Below, piece by piece: positions 9,650 through 19,746 of a stretch of 64,000 nt of DNA (the stretch's first letter is position 1; each line of letters begins with the position of its first letter). The notes under the pieces were generated by a model. It was not told the DNA's origin. It worked only from the letters and a program-made list of their open reading frames with translations, and ran no database searches. The DNA is taken from positions 62,001 through 126,000 of the forward strand of contig NC_060964.1 in the NCBI RefSeq assembly GCF_910589235.1. Reading direction: 5' to 3'. The position numbers were made by a program, and so were the translations under genes. The DNA is from Vespa crabro (taxonomy: Eukaryota; Arthropoda; Insecta; Hymenoptera; Vespidae).

Positions 9650-12600
9650 TCAGATTATTTCTAGGACAGACAGTCGCATTGTTTAGAAATTCACTCACAT
9701 AACTTTCCCTCGACTGGTTAGAAAAATTCTATATATGACAGTTGCATTGGTCCGAGAGGCACTCGCTTAACTTTCCCGAAATTTTCGGTTTGTCCGAAAA
9801 TTTCCAATTCCAACAGTCGAATTGGTGCTGGAGGCGATCCCTTAAAATTCCTTCGCCTAGTCAGAATATTTACAAAGTCCGACAGTCGCATAGGTTTACA
9901 AGTCACTCGCATGAAGTTCTCTCGACAAAACGGAATATTTCTAGGCCTGACAGTTGTATTATTTCGTGATTCATCCCATAACTTTCCCCTGACTATTGGG
10001 AATATTTCTAAATCTCACAATTGCATTGGTGCTATAGGCGCTCCCATAAAATTCCTTCAGCTTATCGGAATATTTATAGGATTGACAGTAACATTGGTTC
10101 GAACGGCATTCACATATCTTTTCCTGAACTATTCGGAATGTTACCATGACAGACAGTCGCATTGCTTCACAGATATCTCGCATAACTTTCCCTCGACTAG
10201 TCGCAATATTTCCAAGTACAGCAAACGCATTGGTTCTAATAGTACTCTCATAACTTTCCCAAAATTAGTCGGAATAATTCCAAGTCCGACAATCGCATTG
10301 GATCACAAGGCACTCTCATAACTTTCCCTCGACTAAACTGAATATTACTTATTCCGCTAATCGTGTTGATTCGAGAGGCATACTCAAAACTTTCCCTTGG
10401 CTAGGCAAACTGTATCTAGGTCCGACAGTCGCATTGTTCCGATAGCCACCAGAATAATTTTCGCTCGAAATGTCGGAATATTTCCAATACCGACAGTTGT
10501 AATGTTTCACAAGTCACTCGCATAACGTTCCCTCGACTAGTCGGATTATTTCCAACACCGACATTCTCATTGATTCGAAGGGCACTCTCAGAACATTCCC
10601 TCCTATAGTCGGAATATACCTAGGTCCGACAGTCGCATTGTTTCGAGATTCATTCTCATATCATTCCCGCGACTAATAGGAAAAATTCCAAATCCGACAG
10701 TCGCATTTTTTCTAGAGAAACACATATATTTTTCCCACGTCCAGTCTGTACATTTCAAAGACCGACACACGAATTGGTTCGAAAGGCACTCGCACAACTT
10801 TCCCACGACTTCTTGGTATATTTCCAAGTCTGACAGTCGCATTGGTTCACAAGTCACTCACATAATTTTACCATGTCTACTCGGAATACTGACCATTACG
10901 ACAGTCGCATTAATTCGAAAGGCACTCGCATAACTTTCGTTCTACTATTCAGAATATTTACAAGATAATAGTGGCATTGGTTCAAAAGTTTTCGCATAAC
11001 ATTCCCTCGACTGGGCTGAATATTGCTTATTTCGACTTTCGCAACGGTTGGGGAAGCCCTCTCATAACATTCCCTGGTTTAGTCAGAATATTTCTAGGAC
11101 CGCCAGGCGCAATGTTTCAAGATTCACTTGCATAACTATACCTCGTCTTGACGGAATATTTGCAAAGTCCAACAGTCACATTGAATCACAAGTCCCTCGC
11201 ATAAATTCTCTCGACTAGTCGGAACATTTCTAGGACGACAGTCGATTTGTTTCGAGTTTCACTCGAATGACCTTCTTACGTCTAGTCGGAATATTTTTAA
11301 ATACGACATTTGCATAGGTCCGAAAGACACATAAGTTTTCCTCGACTAGTGGAAATATTTCGAAAACCTACAGCCGCATTGGTTCGAGAGTAACTCGTTC
11401 CAGAGTAACTCGTATAACATTCTCTAGACATGTCGAAATATTTCCAAGTTCGACAGCCGCATTGGTTCGAGGAACACTGACAAAACTTTCCGTCGATTAA
11501 GCAGAGTATTTCCAAGCCCAACAGTCGTATTGCCTCTCAAGACACGCGCACAACTTTCAATTGACTAGGTGGAATAGTACCTAGACGGACAGTCGTATTC
11601 GTCCGAGAGGCACACGCATAACTTTTTTTCGATTAGTCGGAATGTTTCCAAGAGCGGCAGCCGCTTTGGTTCGATAATCACTCGCTTAACTTATCCTCGA
11701 CTAGTCCGAACATTTCCAATTCTGACAGCAGCTTTGGAAACAGATTCATTCATATAACATTCCTTTGAGAAGTCGGATTATTTCCAAGCCTGACATCCGC
11801 ATTGGTTCGAGAGGCATTCGCATAACATTCCCTCGACCACTGAGAATATTCTCAATTCCGACAGCTGCTTTGGTTCACAAGCCACTCGAATATCGTTTAG
11901 TCGTTAATTCGGAATGATTCCAAGTACGACATTCGCTTTTGTTAGAGTGGCACTCGCACAAAGTTCCCTAGACTAGGCGGAATAGTCCGACAGCCGCATT
12001 TGTTCGAGAAACACTTGCATATCTTTCTCCGACTTGTGGGAATATTTCCAAGTCCGATAATTGCATTCGTTCACACGTCAGTCGCTTAACTTTCCCTCGA
12101 ATAGTCGGAATACTTCCAAATCCGACAGCTGATTTGTTCGATAGCTACACTAATAACATTCCCTGGAATAGTCGGTATATTTCCAAGTCCAACAGCCGAA
12201 TTGGTTCGAGAGGCACAAGCATATTTTCCTTTGACTAATCTGGATATTTTCATGTTTGACCGCCGCATTGGATCTAGAGTTACTCGCATAATTTTCCCTC
12301 AGATAGTCGTAATATTTCCAAGTCCGACAGCCGCATTTGTACCACGTGCCACTTGCGTAAAATTCGCTTGAACCCTGGAAAAATAACCAATTTCGACAGC
12401 CGCTGTGGATTACAAGTCACTCGAATAACGTTTCCTCGTCAAGACGGAATGGTTCCAAGTCAGACAGCTGCATTGGTTCGAATGGTACTCGCATAAATTT
12501 TCCTCGACTGATCGGGATATATCCAAGTACGACATCGGCTTTGGTTCGAGAGCCACACGCATAAGTTTCCCTCGTCTAGTCGGAATATTTCCAATACCGA

Positions 12601-13655
12601 AAGATGCATTTCCAATACCGAAAAGGCCCTCATAACTTTCCCTATTAGTGGAAATATTTCCATGTCCGAACTTCGGATTAGTTCTAGAAGCACTCGCAAA
12701 ACTTTCCCTCGATTAGTTGGAATATTTCCAAGCCCGAGAGTCGCATTGGCTCACAAGACACTCGCCTAACTCTCCCTCGACTGGAAGGAATATTTCCTAG
12801 TCTGACTGCTGCATTGTTTCGAGAATCATTCGCATAACGTTCCCTCGCTTAGTCGGAATATTTCCATGTCTGACAGCCGCTTTGGTTTTAGGATCACTCG
12901 TATAACTTTATTTCCACTAGTCGGAGTAATTGAAGTCCGACAGGCTCATTGGTTCGAGTGGCACTCGCATATCATTCCTTCGACTAATTGGAATATTTTC
13001 AAATCTGAGAGCCTCATCTGTTGGAGAGGTACTTGAATAACGTTCCCTCTTTTAGTCGGAATATTTCCAAGTCCGGCAGCCACATTGTTTCTAGAGGCAC
13101 TCGCAAAACTTTCACTAGACTATTCGGGATTTTTCCATGTCCGACAGCCGAATTGGTCCGAGAGGCACTCGCATATATTAACCTCGATTAGTCGGTATAA
13201 TTCCAAGCCCGACAGTTGCAATGATTCACAATTCACTCGCATAGCTCTTTCTTTGCTAGACGAGATATTTCCATGTCCGATAGTCGCATAGATTTGTGAG
13301 ACAATCATATAACGTTCTCTCGACTACTCGGAATAGTTCCAATTCCGAAAGTCGCATTGATTAACATTTCATTTGCATAACTTATACTTGACTAATCGGA
13401 ATATTACTAAGTTCGACATTCGTATTGATTCCAGTAGCAATCGCATAATTTTCCATTGTCTAGTCGGGATTTTCCAAGTCCAACAGCCGATTTGGTTCGA
13501 GAGGCATTCGCATAACTTTCTTACGATTATACGGAATATTTGCAAGCCCGAAAGTCGTATTGGTTCTCAAGTCAATCGCATTACTTTCCTTCAACTGGGA
13601 GGAGAGCTACCTAGTCCGTATACAGTCGTATTGGTCCGAGAGGCACTAGCATAAC
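9641..13655 (+). repeat. 68-bp satellite array, forward orientation
   Basis: About 59 monomers. Local irregularities include a duplicated TTCCAATACCGAAA block around 12588-12620 and a duplicated AGAGTAACTCGT near 11388-11402. No gene is seen; ORFs of 60-136 codons on both strands follow the repeat. Confidence 0.95.
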
Positions 13656-14386
13656 AAAGTGAATCTTGAACAAATACGACATTCTGACTTGCAAATAACC
13701 CGACTAGGCGATGAAAAGTTATGCGGGTGCCTCCCGTAACAATGCGGCTGTCAGACTTGGAAATATCCACACTAGTCGAGTGAAAGTTATGCGACTCACT
13801 CTCGACCCAATGCGACTGTCGTACTTGGAAACAATTCGTCTATTCCAGTGAAAATAATGCCAGTGCCTTGTTATCCAATGTAACTATCGGACTTAGAAAT
13901 TTTCCTACAAATCGTGAGTATGTTTTGCGAATACCTCCATTACCAATGCTACTGTTGGACCTAGTCATAAGACGGCTAGTCGAGGGAAATTTATGCGAGT
14001 GCATCTCAAATCTTCTCGGCAATTGAACTGGACATATTCTGACCAGTCGTAAGAAGGTTATGCAAATGCCTCTCGAACAAAAGAAACTGTCGGACTTGGA
14101 AATGTTCCGACAAGGCGAGGGAATTTTATGCCTGTAACTTGTGATCTAATGCGACTAACAGGCTTGGAAATATTCCAACTTGTCAAGGGTAAGCTATGCG
14201 AGTGCTTATCGAACCATTGCTGCCGCAATTCCGACTATTCGGGTAAGGTTATTCGATCGCCTCTCGAAACATAAAGACTGTCGGACTTGGTAATATTACG
14301 ACTAGTCGAAGGAAGGTTAAGCGTGTGATTTCAGAACCAATGCGCCTGCCGGGATTGGATATATTTCGAATAGACGAAAGAAAGAT
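13656..14386 (-). repeat. 68-bp satellite block, reverse orientation
   Basis: The monomer turns over near 13655: GGCACTAGCATAAC on the left meets AAAGTGAATCTTGAAC on the right, and afterwards units read GTTATGCGAGTGCC and CTTGGAAATATTCC. About 11 monomers precede the 5' end of element A2. Confidence 0.93.
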
Positions 14387-14667
14387 CCCCTGTGGGTAGG
14401 GTGTAGTTGAATACTCCCACAATACTCCCTGCTTGTCGTAAGAGGCGACTAAGTGGGACTGTGTGAATGGTATGTGAATGTTCTCGTACGACTATTCCTA
14501 ACATTGTTCTTCTGTCATCTCTGTTTCTACTCTTTCTTCCTCTCTAGTTTCCTTCCGTTCCTTTCTCTTTCCTTGGGGAACTTGCTTTCCAATAATATGC
14601 TATTACTACTATTGATAGTACAGCAAAAGTAATAAGCGGGTGTGGGAGGGACATCCATCTCACGGCG
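14387..14667 (+). promoter_or_regulatory. 5' leader of element A2
   Basis: Shares the family A leader. TGTGGG pairs perfectly with CCCACA upstream of the core CCCTGCTTGTCGTAAG, AGGCGACTAAGTGGGA (14427-14459), in which GTCG/CGAC closes a 7-nt loop TAAGAGG. Confidence 0.6.
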
Positions 14668-15426
14668 GTGTCACGTGGAAGTAGGGCATGCCACCAGCCG
14701 TCGTCAACCATTAACTGCCAGGAGCTCGGGGTAGACAACCTGGTCCCAGCTCTAAATACTGCATCAGGAAGGGCAACACAATTAAGGGACCTGGCCTGCG
14801 GTGTATCTAATGCGCCAGGATGGTTATGTAGCGAAAAAAAGCCACTTGGAGGGGTGGCAAAGGGCTCCCAGGACCGTGGAGAGAATGGAGCACTCCGGCA
14901 TGAAGTCACTTATCTTGGAGAGAATGCTCAAACGTGCGAGGCCTCTAATCTACTCCTCAGAGAAGAGGAGTTAAGGGTACACATGGCCGGGTGGAACAAA
15001 GAAATACCGGCAGAGACCTCCTTGTCTCAGTTGGAAACTGGCAGGTTACTGTTACTCGCCACGAAACATACCCTAGAAATCAATAATGAGAGGAAAAATT
15101 TCACCAACATTAAAGGCTCTGTCTCAGGGAAGATGAAACGCTTCCATAATGACGTGATAAAATTAATGAAAACCTTAATGGAGAGGTTTCAAACTGGAGC
15201 AGGTGATCCTCCATCAGCCAAGGAAACTATTACGCAGCTAAAGGCAGAACATTGGGACATGGATCTTCGCATTAGGGAGCTGACGTATGAAGTTGCACGT
15301 CTCAAGAAAGAAAAGAAGAAATCATCGGTAAACCCCTTGGCTGAGAGGAGCCAAATAACGACTCCGGAAATGCAGCAAGTAATCGATTCGCTGAGGTTGC
15401 TGACGGAGGCTGTCCGCAGTATTTAG
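14668..15426 (+). pseudogene. ORF1 N-terminal part of A2, coiled-coil rich
   Basis: 252 codons open from a GTG. Later residues look authentic: MAGWNKEIPAETSLSQLE, GSVSGKMKRFHNDVIKLMK, LTYEVARLKKEKKKSS, TPEMQQVIDSLRLLTEAV. The Leu/Glu/Lys-rich part resembles a coiled coil. A TAG at 15424 stands where A4 suggests Gln, and the poly-Gln continuation follows. A4 shows the original frame was HLEEWQ and SSEEEE; here an extra A at 14834-14840 and a lost base near 14959 shift the frame out and back. The mirrored copy has 6 A and keeps the first frame. Confidence 0.6.
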
Positions 15427-15587
15427 CAACAACTGCAGCAGCCGCAGCAGCAGCAACATCAGACATCGAGTGGAAGAGCAACTGGAACTGGTGGGCCACA
15501 CAAAGGCCACACATTCCTTGCTGAATTCACTCGACTTCCTGCGAAACAGGTAAGTGTGAGTAAGGCACTAATACCACAGGAGAATTT
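15427..15587 (+). pseudogene. ORF1 Gln-rich continuation of A2
   Basis: In frame after the TAG: QQLQQPQQQQHQTSSGRAT, then GGPHKGHTFLAEFTRLPAKQ. Low-complexity Gln tract encoded by CAG repeats, matching the CTG run of A4 on the minus strand (58625-58680). No known domain. Confidence 0.5.
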
Positions 15588-16046
15588 TTGGAGATAATTT
15601 GCCGGAAGAGGAGACGCGTCCAGAGGAGGGAAGCGAAAGAGAAAGGGAAGTCGCTGCAAATTCCCTTTTTTGTGCCGAAGAGACGACGGACAGAGAAACT
15701 ATTCGAGCGTGTAGTTGTTGGCTGGATCAACAGCTACTTAGAGGAGACTCAGACGCTGACGCCATTACAGTATGGATTTAGGACCGGCAGATCCATTGAG
15801 GATGCCGTCCTCAAGGTTAAAATATTACTCGAGTTATCGACACGGGACAGAAAAGTGGATATCCTGGTGAGTCTGGATACCTCTAACACTTTCAACTCCT
15901 TTCCGTGGGCCGTTATCGTTAGAGCATTGGAGCGGAAAGACTTCCCGCGCGACCTGGTGAGTTACTTAGATAATCGCGCCATAGCATATACAGACAGGAG
16001 TGGACGCGCTGTGGAAAGGCATATGCAGTGTGGGGTCCCACTGTGA
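15588..16046 (+). pseudogene. Gag-RT fusion segment and RT N-terminal half of A2
   Basis: The first 30 or so codons are basic gag sequence (RRRVQRREAKEKGK) also found in A4. Near 15680-15690 it jumps to RT: KLFERVVVGWINSYLEE, LQYGFRTGRSIEDAV, VSLDTSNTFNSFPW (motif A, with Asn for the usual Ala/Lys), ending at a TGA after QCGVPL. The fusion point shows that EN and the beginning of RT were deleted. The RT differs from that of A1, for example YGFRTGRS against YGFRSDLS, so this is a separate subfamily. Confidence 0.75.
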
Positions 16047-16052
16047 TCCATT

Positions 16053-16394
16053 TTGGGCCCTACGTTGTGGAACATTGCCCATGACAGTGTCCTCCGAACC
16101 CCGATGGCAGGTGGCTCCCATGTTGTTTGCTATGTAGATGACCCGGCCCTCCTGCTATCGGGATGGGACCTGTCTCAGTCTATTATAGACGCTGAGCGGG
16201 ACTTGGACGTTTTGGTGGAGGAGATCGAGGGATTGGGTCTTAAACTGGCGCCGCAAAAGACGGAGGCCATGGCCTTCCCTGCTTCTACCTTCTGCAGACG
16301 CAGGAATGTCCCGTCACCTACGATTTGCCTTAGAGGGGTTTGCGTAGAAATTAGGACTAGCGTTAAATACGTGGGCATTGTGATAGTTTCATAA
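16053..16394 (+). pseudogene. RT catalytic half of A2
   Basis: Continues after the stop at 16044: ILGPTLWNIAHDSVL (motif B), VVCYVDDPALLL (catalytic YVDD), LGLKLAPQKTEAMAF (D), VKYVGIVI (E), then a TAA at 16392. An in-frame TGA separates it from the previous part. The frame is intact here, whereas the mirrored copy has indels in motif D. Confidence 0.8.
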
Positions 16395-16870
16395 ATGTAG
16401 TTCAGGTCCCACTTCGAGGCCTCAATCCATAAAACGGAGAATATCCTTCGGTCCTTTATCAGGCTCCTTCTGAACCTTTACGAACCGGAGGAGAATTAGC
16501 GACGCCTCTACAGCGGCATGATCCACTCGGTGCTCCTTTACGGAGCGCCGGTGTAGTGGCGCGCCGTCGTGGAGTACATGAGGATCGGGCTGGCTGTTCG
16601 TAGGCTCCAGAGGAAGATGGCGATCCGGGTGTTTTGTGCCTATAGGACGGTCTCTTATCCACGGGGCTATTATGATTGCAGAGAATATTCCTCTTGCTCA
16701 TCTGGCACCCCGTCTGGCGGAGACGTATGCGGCTATTAGAGATGCGTAGGATCCTGTTCCCCCGTGTACTAAGGCTTTATTGGGTGCTCTTGCCAAATGG
16801 AGGGCAATAGAAGCGTGGAAGTCAGAGGAACTTGGCTTTTAGGAGCACCAGTAACAACGGAATTGCGTGC
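16395..16870 (+). pseudogene. RT thumb and C-terminal region of A2, single-arm sequence
   Basis: Reads HFEASIHKTENILRSF, YSGMIHSVLLYGAPV, RRLQRKMAIRVFCAYRTVS, then after a frame change IAENIPLAHLAPRLAE and ALLGALAKWRAIEAWKSEE. This is the usual R1/Jockey-type post-RT sequence. Several stops. Only this arm contains 16334-16870; the other contig starts short of it. Confidence 0.65.
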
Positions 16871-17070
16871 NNNNNNNNNNNNNNNNNNNNNNNNNNNNNN
16901 NNNNNNNNNNNNNNNNNNNNNNNNNNNNNNNNNNNNNNNNNNNNNNNNNNNNNNNNNNNNNNNNNNNNNNNNNNNNNNNNNNNNNNNNNNNNNNNNNNNN
17001 NNNNNNNNNNNNNNNNNNNNNNNNNNNNNNNNNNNNNNNNNNNNNNNNNNNNNNNNNNNNNNNNNNNNNN
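16871..17070. other. Assembly gap, 200 N
   Basis: Exactly 200 unknown bases. The round number suggests a fixed-size scaffolding gap rather than a measured distance. The left contig ends inside the RT C-terminal region of element A2, and the right contig begins inside the reverse complement of the same RT. Confidence 0.98.
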
Positions 17071-19015
17071 CTAAGGCAATCGTAGGTGACGGGACATTCC
17101 TGCGTCTGCAGAAGGTAGAAGCAGGAAGGCCATGGCCTCCGTCTTTTTGCGGCGCCAGTTTAAGACCCAATCCCTCGATCTCCTCCACCAAAACGTCCAA
17201 GTCCCGCTCAGCGTCTATAATAGACTGAGACAGGTCCCATCCCGATAGCAGGAGGGCCGGGTCATCTACATAGCAAACAACATGGGAGCCACCTGCCATC
17301 GGGGTTCGGAGGACACTGTCATGGGCAATGTTCCACAACGTAGGGCCCAAAATGGATCACAGTGGGACCCCACACTGCATATGCCTTTCCACAGCGCGTC
17401 CACTCCTGTCTGTATATGCTATGGCGCGATTATCTAAGTAACTCACCAGGTCGCGCGGGAAGTCTTTCCGCTCCAATGCTCTAACGATAACGGCCCACGG
17501 AAAGGAGTTGAAAGTGTTAGAGGTATCCAGACTCACCAGGATATCCACTTTTCTGTCCCGTGTCGATAACTCGAGTAATATTTTAACCTTGAGGACGGCA
17601 TCCTCAATGGATCTGCCGGTCCTAAATCCATACTGTAATGGCGTCAGCGTCTGAGTCTCCTCTAAGTAGCTGTTGATCCAGCCAACAACTACACGCTCGA
17701 ATAGTTTCTCTGTCCGTCGTCTCTTCGGCACAAAAAAGGGAATTTGCAGCGACTTCCCTTTCTCTTTCGCTTCCCTCCTCTGGACGCGTCTCCTCTTCCG
17801 GCAAATTATCTCCAAAAATTCTCCTGTGGTATTAGTGCCTTACTCACACTTACCTGTTTCGCAGGAAGTCGAGTGAATTCAGCAAGGAATGTGTGGCCTT
17901 TGTGTGGCCCACCAGTTCCAGTTGCTCTTCCACTCGATGTCTGATGTTGCTGCTGCTGCGGCTGCTGCAGTTGTTGCTAAATACTGCGGACAGCCTCCGT
18001 CAGCAACCTCAGCGAATCGATTACTTGCTGCATTTCCGGAGTCGTTATTTGGCTCCTCTCAGCCAAGGGGTTTACCGATGATTTCTTCTTTTCTTTCTTG
18101 AGACGTGCAACTTCATACGTCAGCTCCCTAATGCGAAGATCCATGTCCCAATGTTCTGCCTTTAGCTGCGTAATAGTTTCCTTGGCTGATGGAGGATCAC
18201 CTGCTCCAGTTTGAAACCTCTCCATTAAGGTTTTCATTAATTTTATCACGTCATTATGGAAGCGTTTCATCTTCCCTGAGACAGAGCCTTTAATGTTGGT
18301 GAAATTTTTCCTCTCATTATTGATTTCTAGGGTATGTTTCGTGGCGAGTAACAGTAACCTGCCAGTTTCCAACTGAGACAAGGAGGTCTCTGCCGGTATT
18401 TCTTTGTTCCACCCGGCCATGTGTACCCTTAACTCCTCTTCTCTGAGGAGTAGATTAGAGGCCTCGCACGTTTGAGCATTCTCTCCAAGATAAGTGACTT
18501 CATGCCGGAGTGCTCCATTCTCTCCACGGTCCTGGGAGCCCTTTGCCACCCCTCCAAGTGGCTTTTTTCGCTACATAACCATCCTGGCGCATTAGATACA
18601 CCGCAGGCCAGGTCCCTTAATTGTGTTGCCCTTCCTGATGCAGTATTTAGAGCTGGGACCAGGTTGTCTACCCCGAGCTCCTGGCAGTTAATGGTTGACG
18701 ACGGCTGGTGGCATGCCCTACTTCCACGTGACACCGCCGTGAGATGGATGTCCCTCCCACACCCGCTTATTACTTTTGCTGTACTATCAATAGTAGTAAT
18801 AGCATATTATTGGAAAGCAAGTTCCCCAAGGAAAGAGAAAGGAACGGAAGGAAACTAGAGAGGAAGAAAGAGTAGAAACAGAGATGACAGAAGAACAATG
18901 TTAGGAATAGTCGTACGAGAACATTCACATACCATTCACACAGTCCCACTTAGTCGCCTCTTACGACAAGCAGGGAGTATTGTGGGAGTATTCAACTACA
19001 CCCTACCCACAGGGG
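17071..19015 (-). mobile_element. Element A2', mirrored copy of A2
   Basis: Reverse complement of 14387-16333. RT pieces at 17071-17350 and 17357-17815, ORF1 at 17977-18734, leader at about 18735-19015. ORF1 is split in two frames because the A run is 6 instead of 7 (T run 18563-18568). Within 100 bp of the gap, three homopolymer indels shift the RT frame so that motif D reads LAPQKDGGHGL instead of LAPQKTEAMAF. Confidence 0.85.
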
Positions 19016-19746
19016 ATCTTTCTTTCGTCTATTCGAAATATATCCAATCCCGGCAGGCGCATTGGTTCTGAAATCACACGCTTAACCTTCCTTCGACTAG
19101 TCGTAATATTACCAAGTCCGACAGTCTTTATGTTTCGAGAGGCGATCGAATAACCTTACCCGAATAGTCGGAATTGCGGCAGCAATGGTTCGATAAGCAC
19201 TCGCATAGCTTACCCTTGACAAGTTGGAATATTTCCAAGCCTGTTAGTCGCATTAGATCACAAGTTACAGGCATAAAATTCCCTCGCCTTGTCGGAACAT
19301 TTCCAAGTCCGACAGTTTCTTTTGTTCGAGAGGCATTTGCATAACCTTCTTACGACTGGTCAGAATATGTCCAGTTCAATTGCCGAGAAGATTTGAGATG
19401 CACTCGCATAAATTTCCCTCGACTAGCCGTCTTATGACTAGGTCCAACAGTAGCATTGGTAATGGAGGTATTCGCAAAACATACTCACGATTTGTAGGAA
19501 AATTTCTAAGTCCGATAGTTACATTGGATAACAAGGCACTGGCATTATTTTCACTGGAATAGACGAATTGTTTCCAAGTACGACAGTCGCATTGGGTCGA
19601 GAGTGAGTCGCATAACTTTCACTCGACTAGTGTGGATATTTCCAAGTCTGACAGCCGCATTGTTACGGGAGGCACCCGCATAACTTTTCATCGCCTAGTC
19701 GGGTTATTTGCAAGTCAGAATGTCGTATTTGTTCAAGATTCACTTT
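19016..19746 (+). repeat. 68-bp satellite block, mirrored (forward)
   Basis: Mirror of 13656-14386. The orientation switch lies near 19746, and the following array runs in reverse orientation. Confidence 0.93.

Larger units (their letters stand above)
1..16333 (+). repeat. Left arm of 16.3-kb inverted duplication
   Basis: This stretch is the reverse complement of 17071-33401. Position x pairs with 33402-x from base 1 to about 14840, and with 33402 to 33404 minus x nearer the gap. I found at least six differences: T/A at 3439, C/T at 3560, 7 versus 6 A at 14834-14840, and three homopolymer indels at 16255, 16277 and 16324. The arm is cut by the window edge, so its true outer end is not visible. 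It contains satellite, elements A1 and D, and most of A2. Confidence 0.97.
14387..16870 (+). mobile_element. Element A2, internally deleted family A relative
   Basis: Same 5' leader as A1 and A3 but a different ORF1 N-terminal part, shared with A4. Gag runs directly into RT sequence: no CCHC knuckles, no EN and no first RT motif are present, so more than 1.5 kb is missing relative to A1. It was inserted in reverse-orientation satellite. The 3' end is lost in the assembly gap. The part at 16334-16870 has no mirrored partner. Confidence 0.8.

Noticed and set aside
9641..13655. CRISPR array
   Set aside because: The 68-bp units are contiguous diverged satellite monomers without spacers, and the context is eukaryotic.
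16769..17350. Reading frames running through the N block
   Set aside because: The X residues come from unknown bases; only the flanking RT parts are meaningful.
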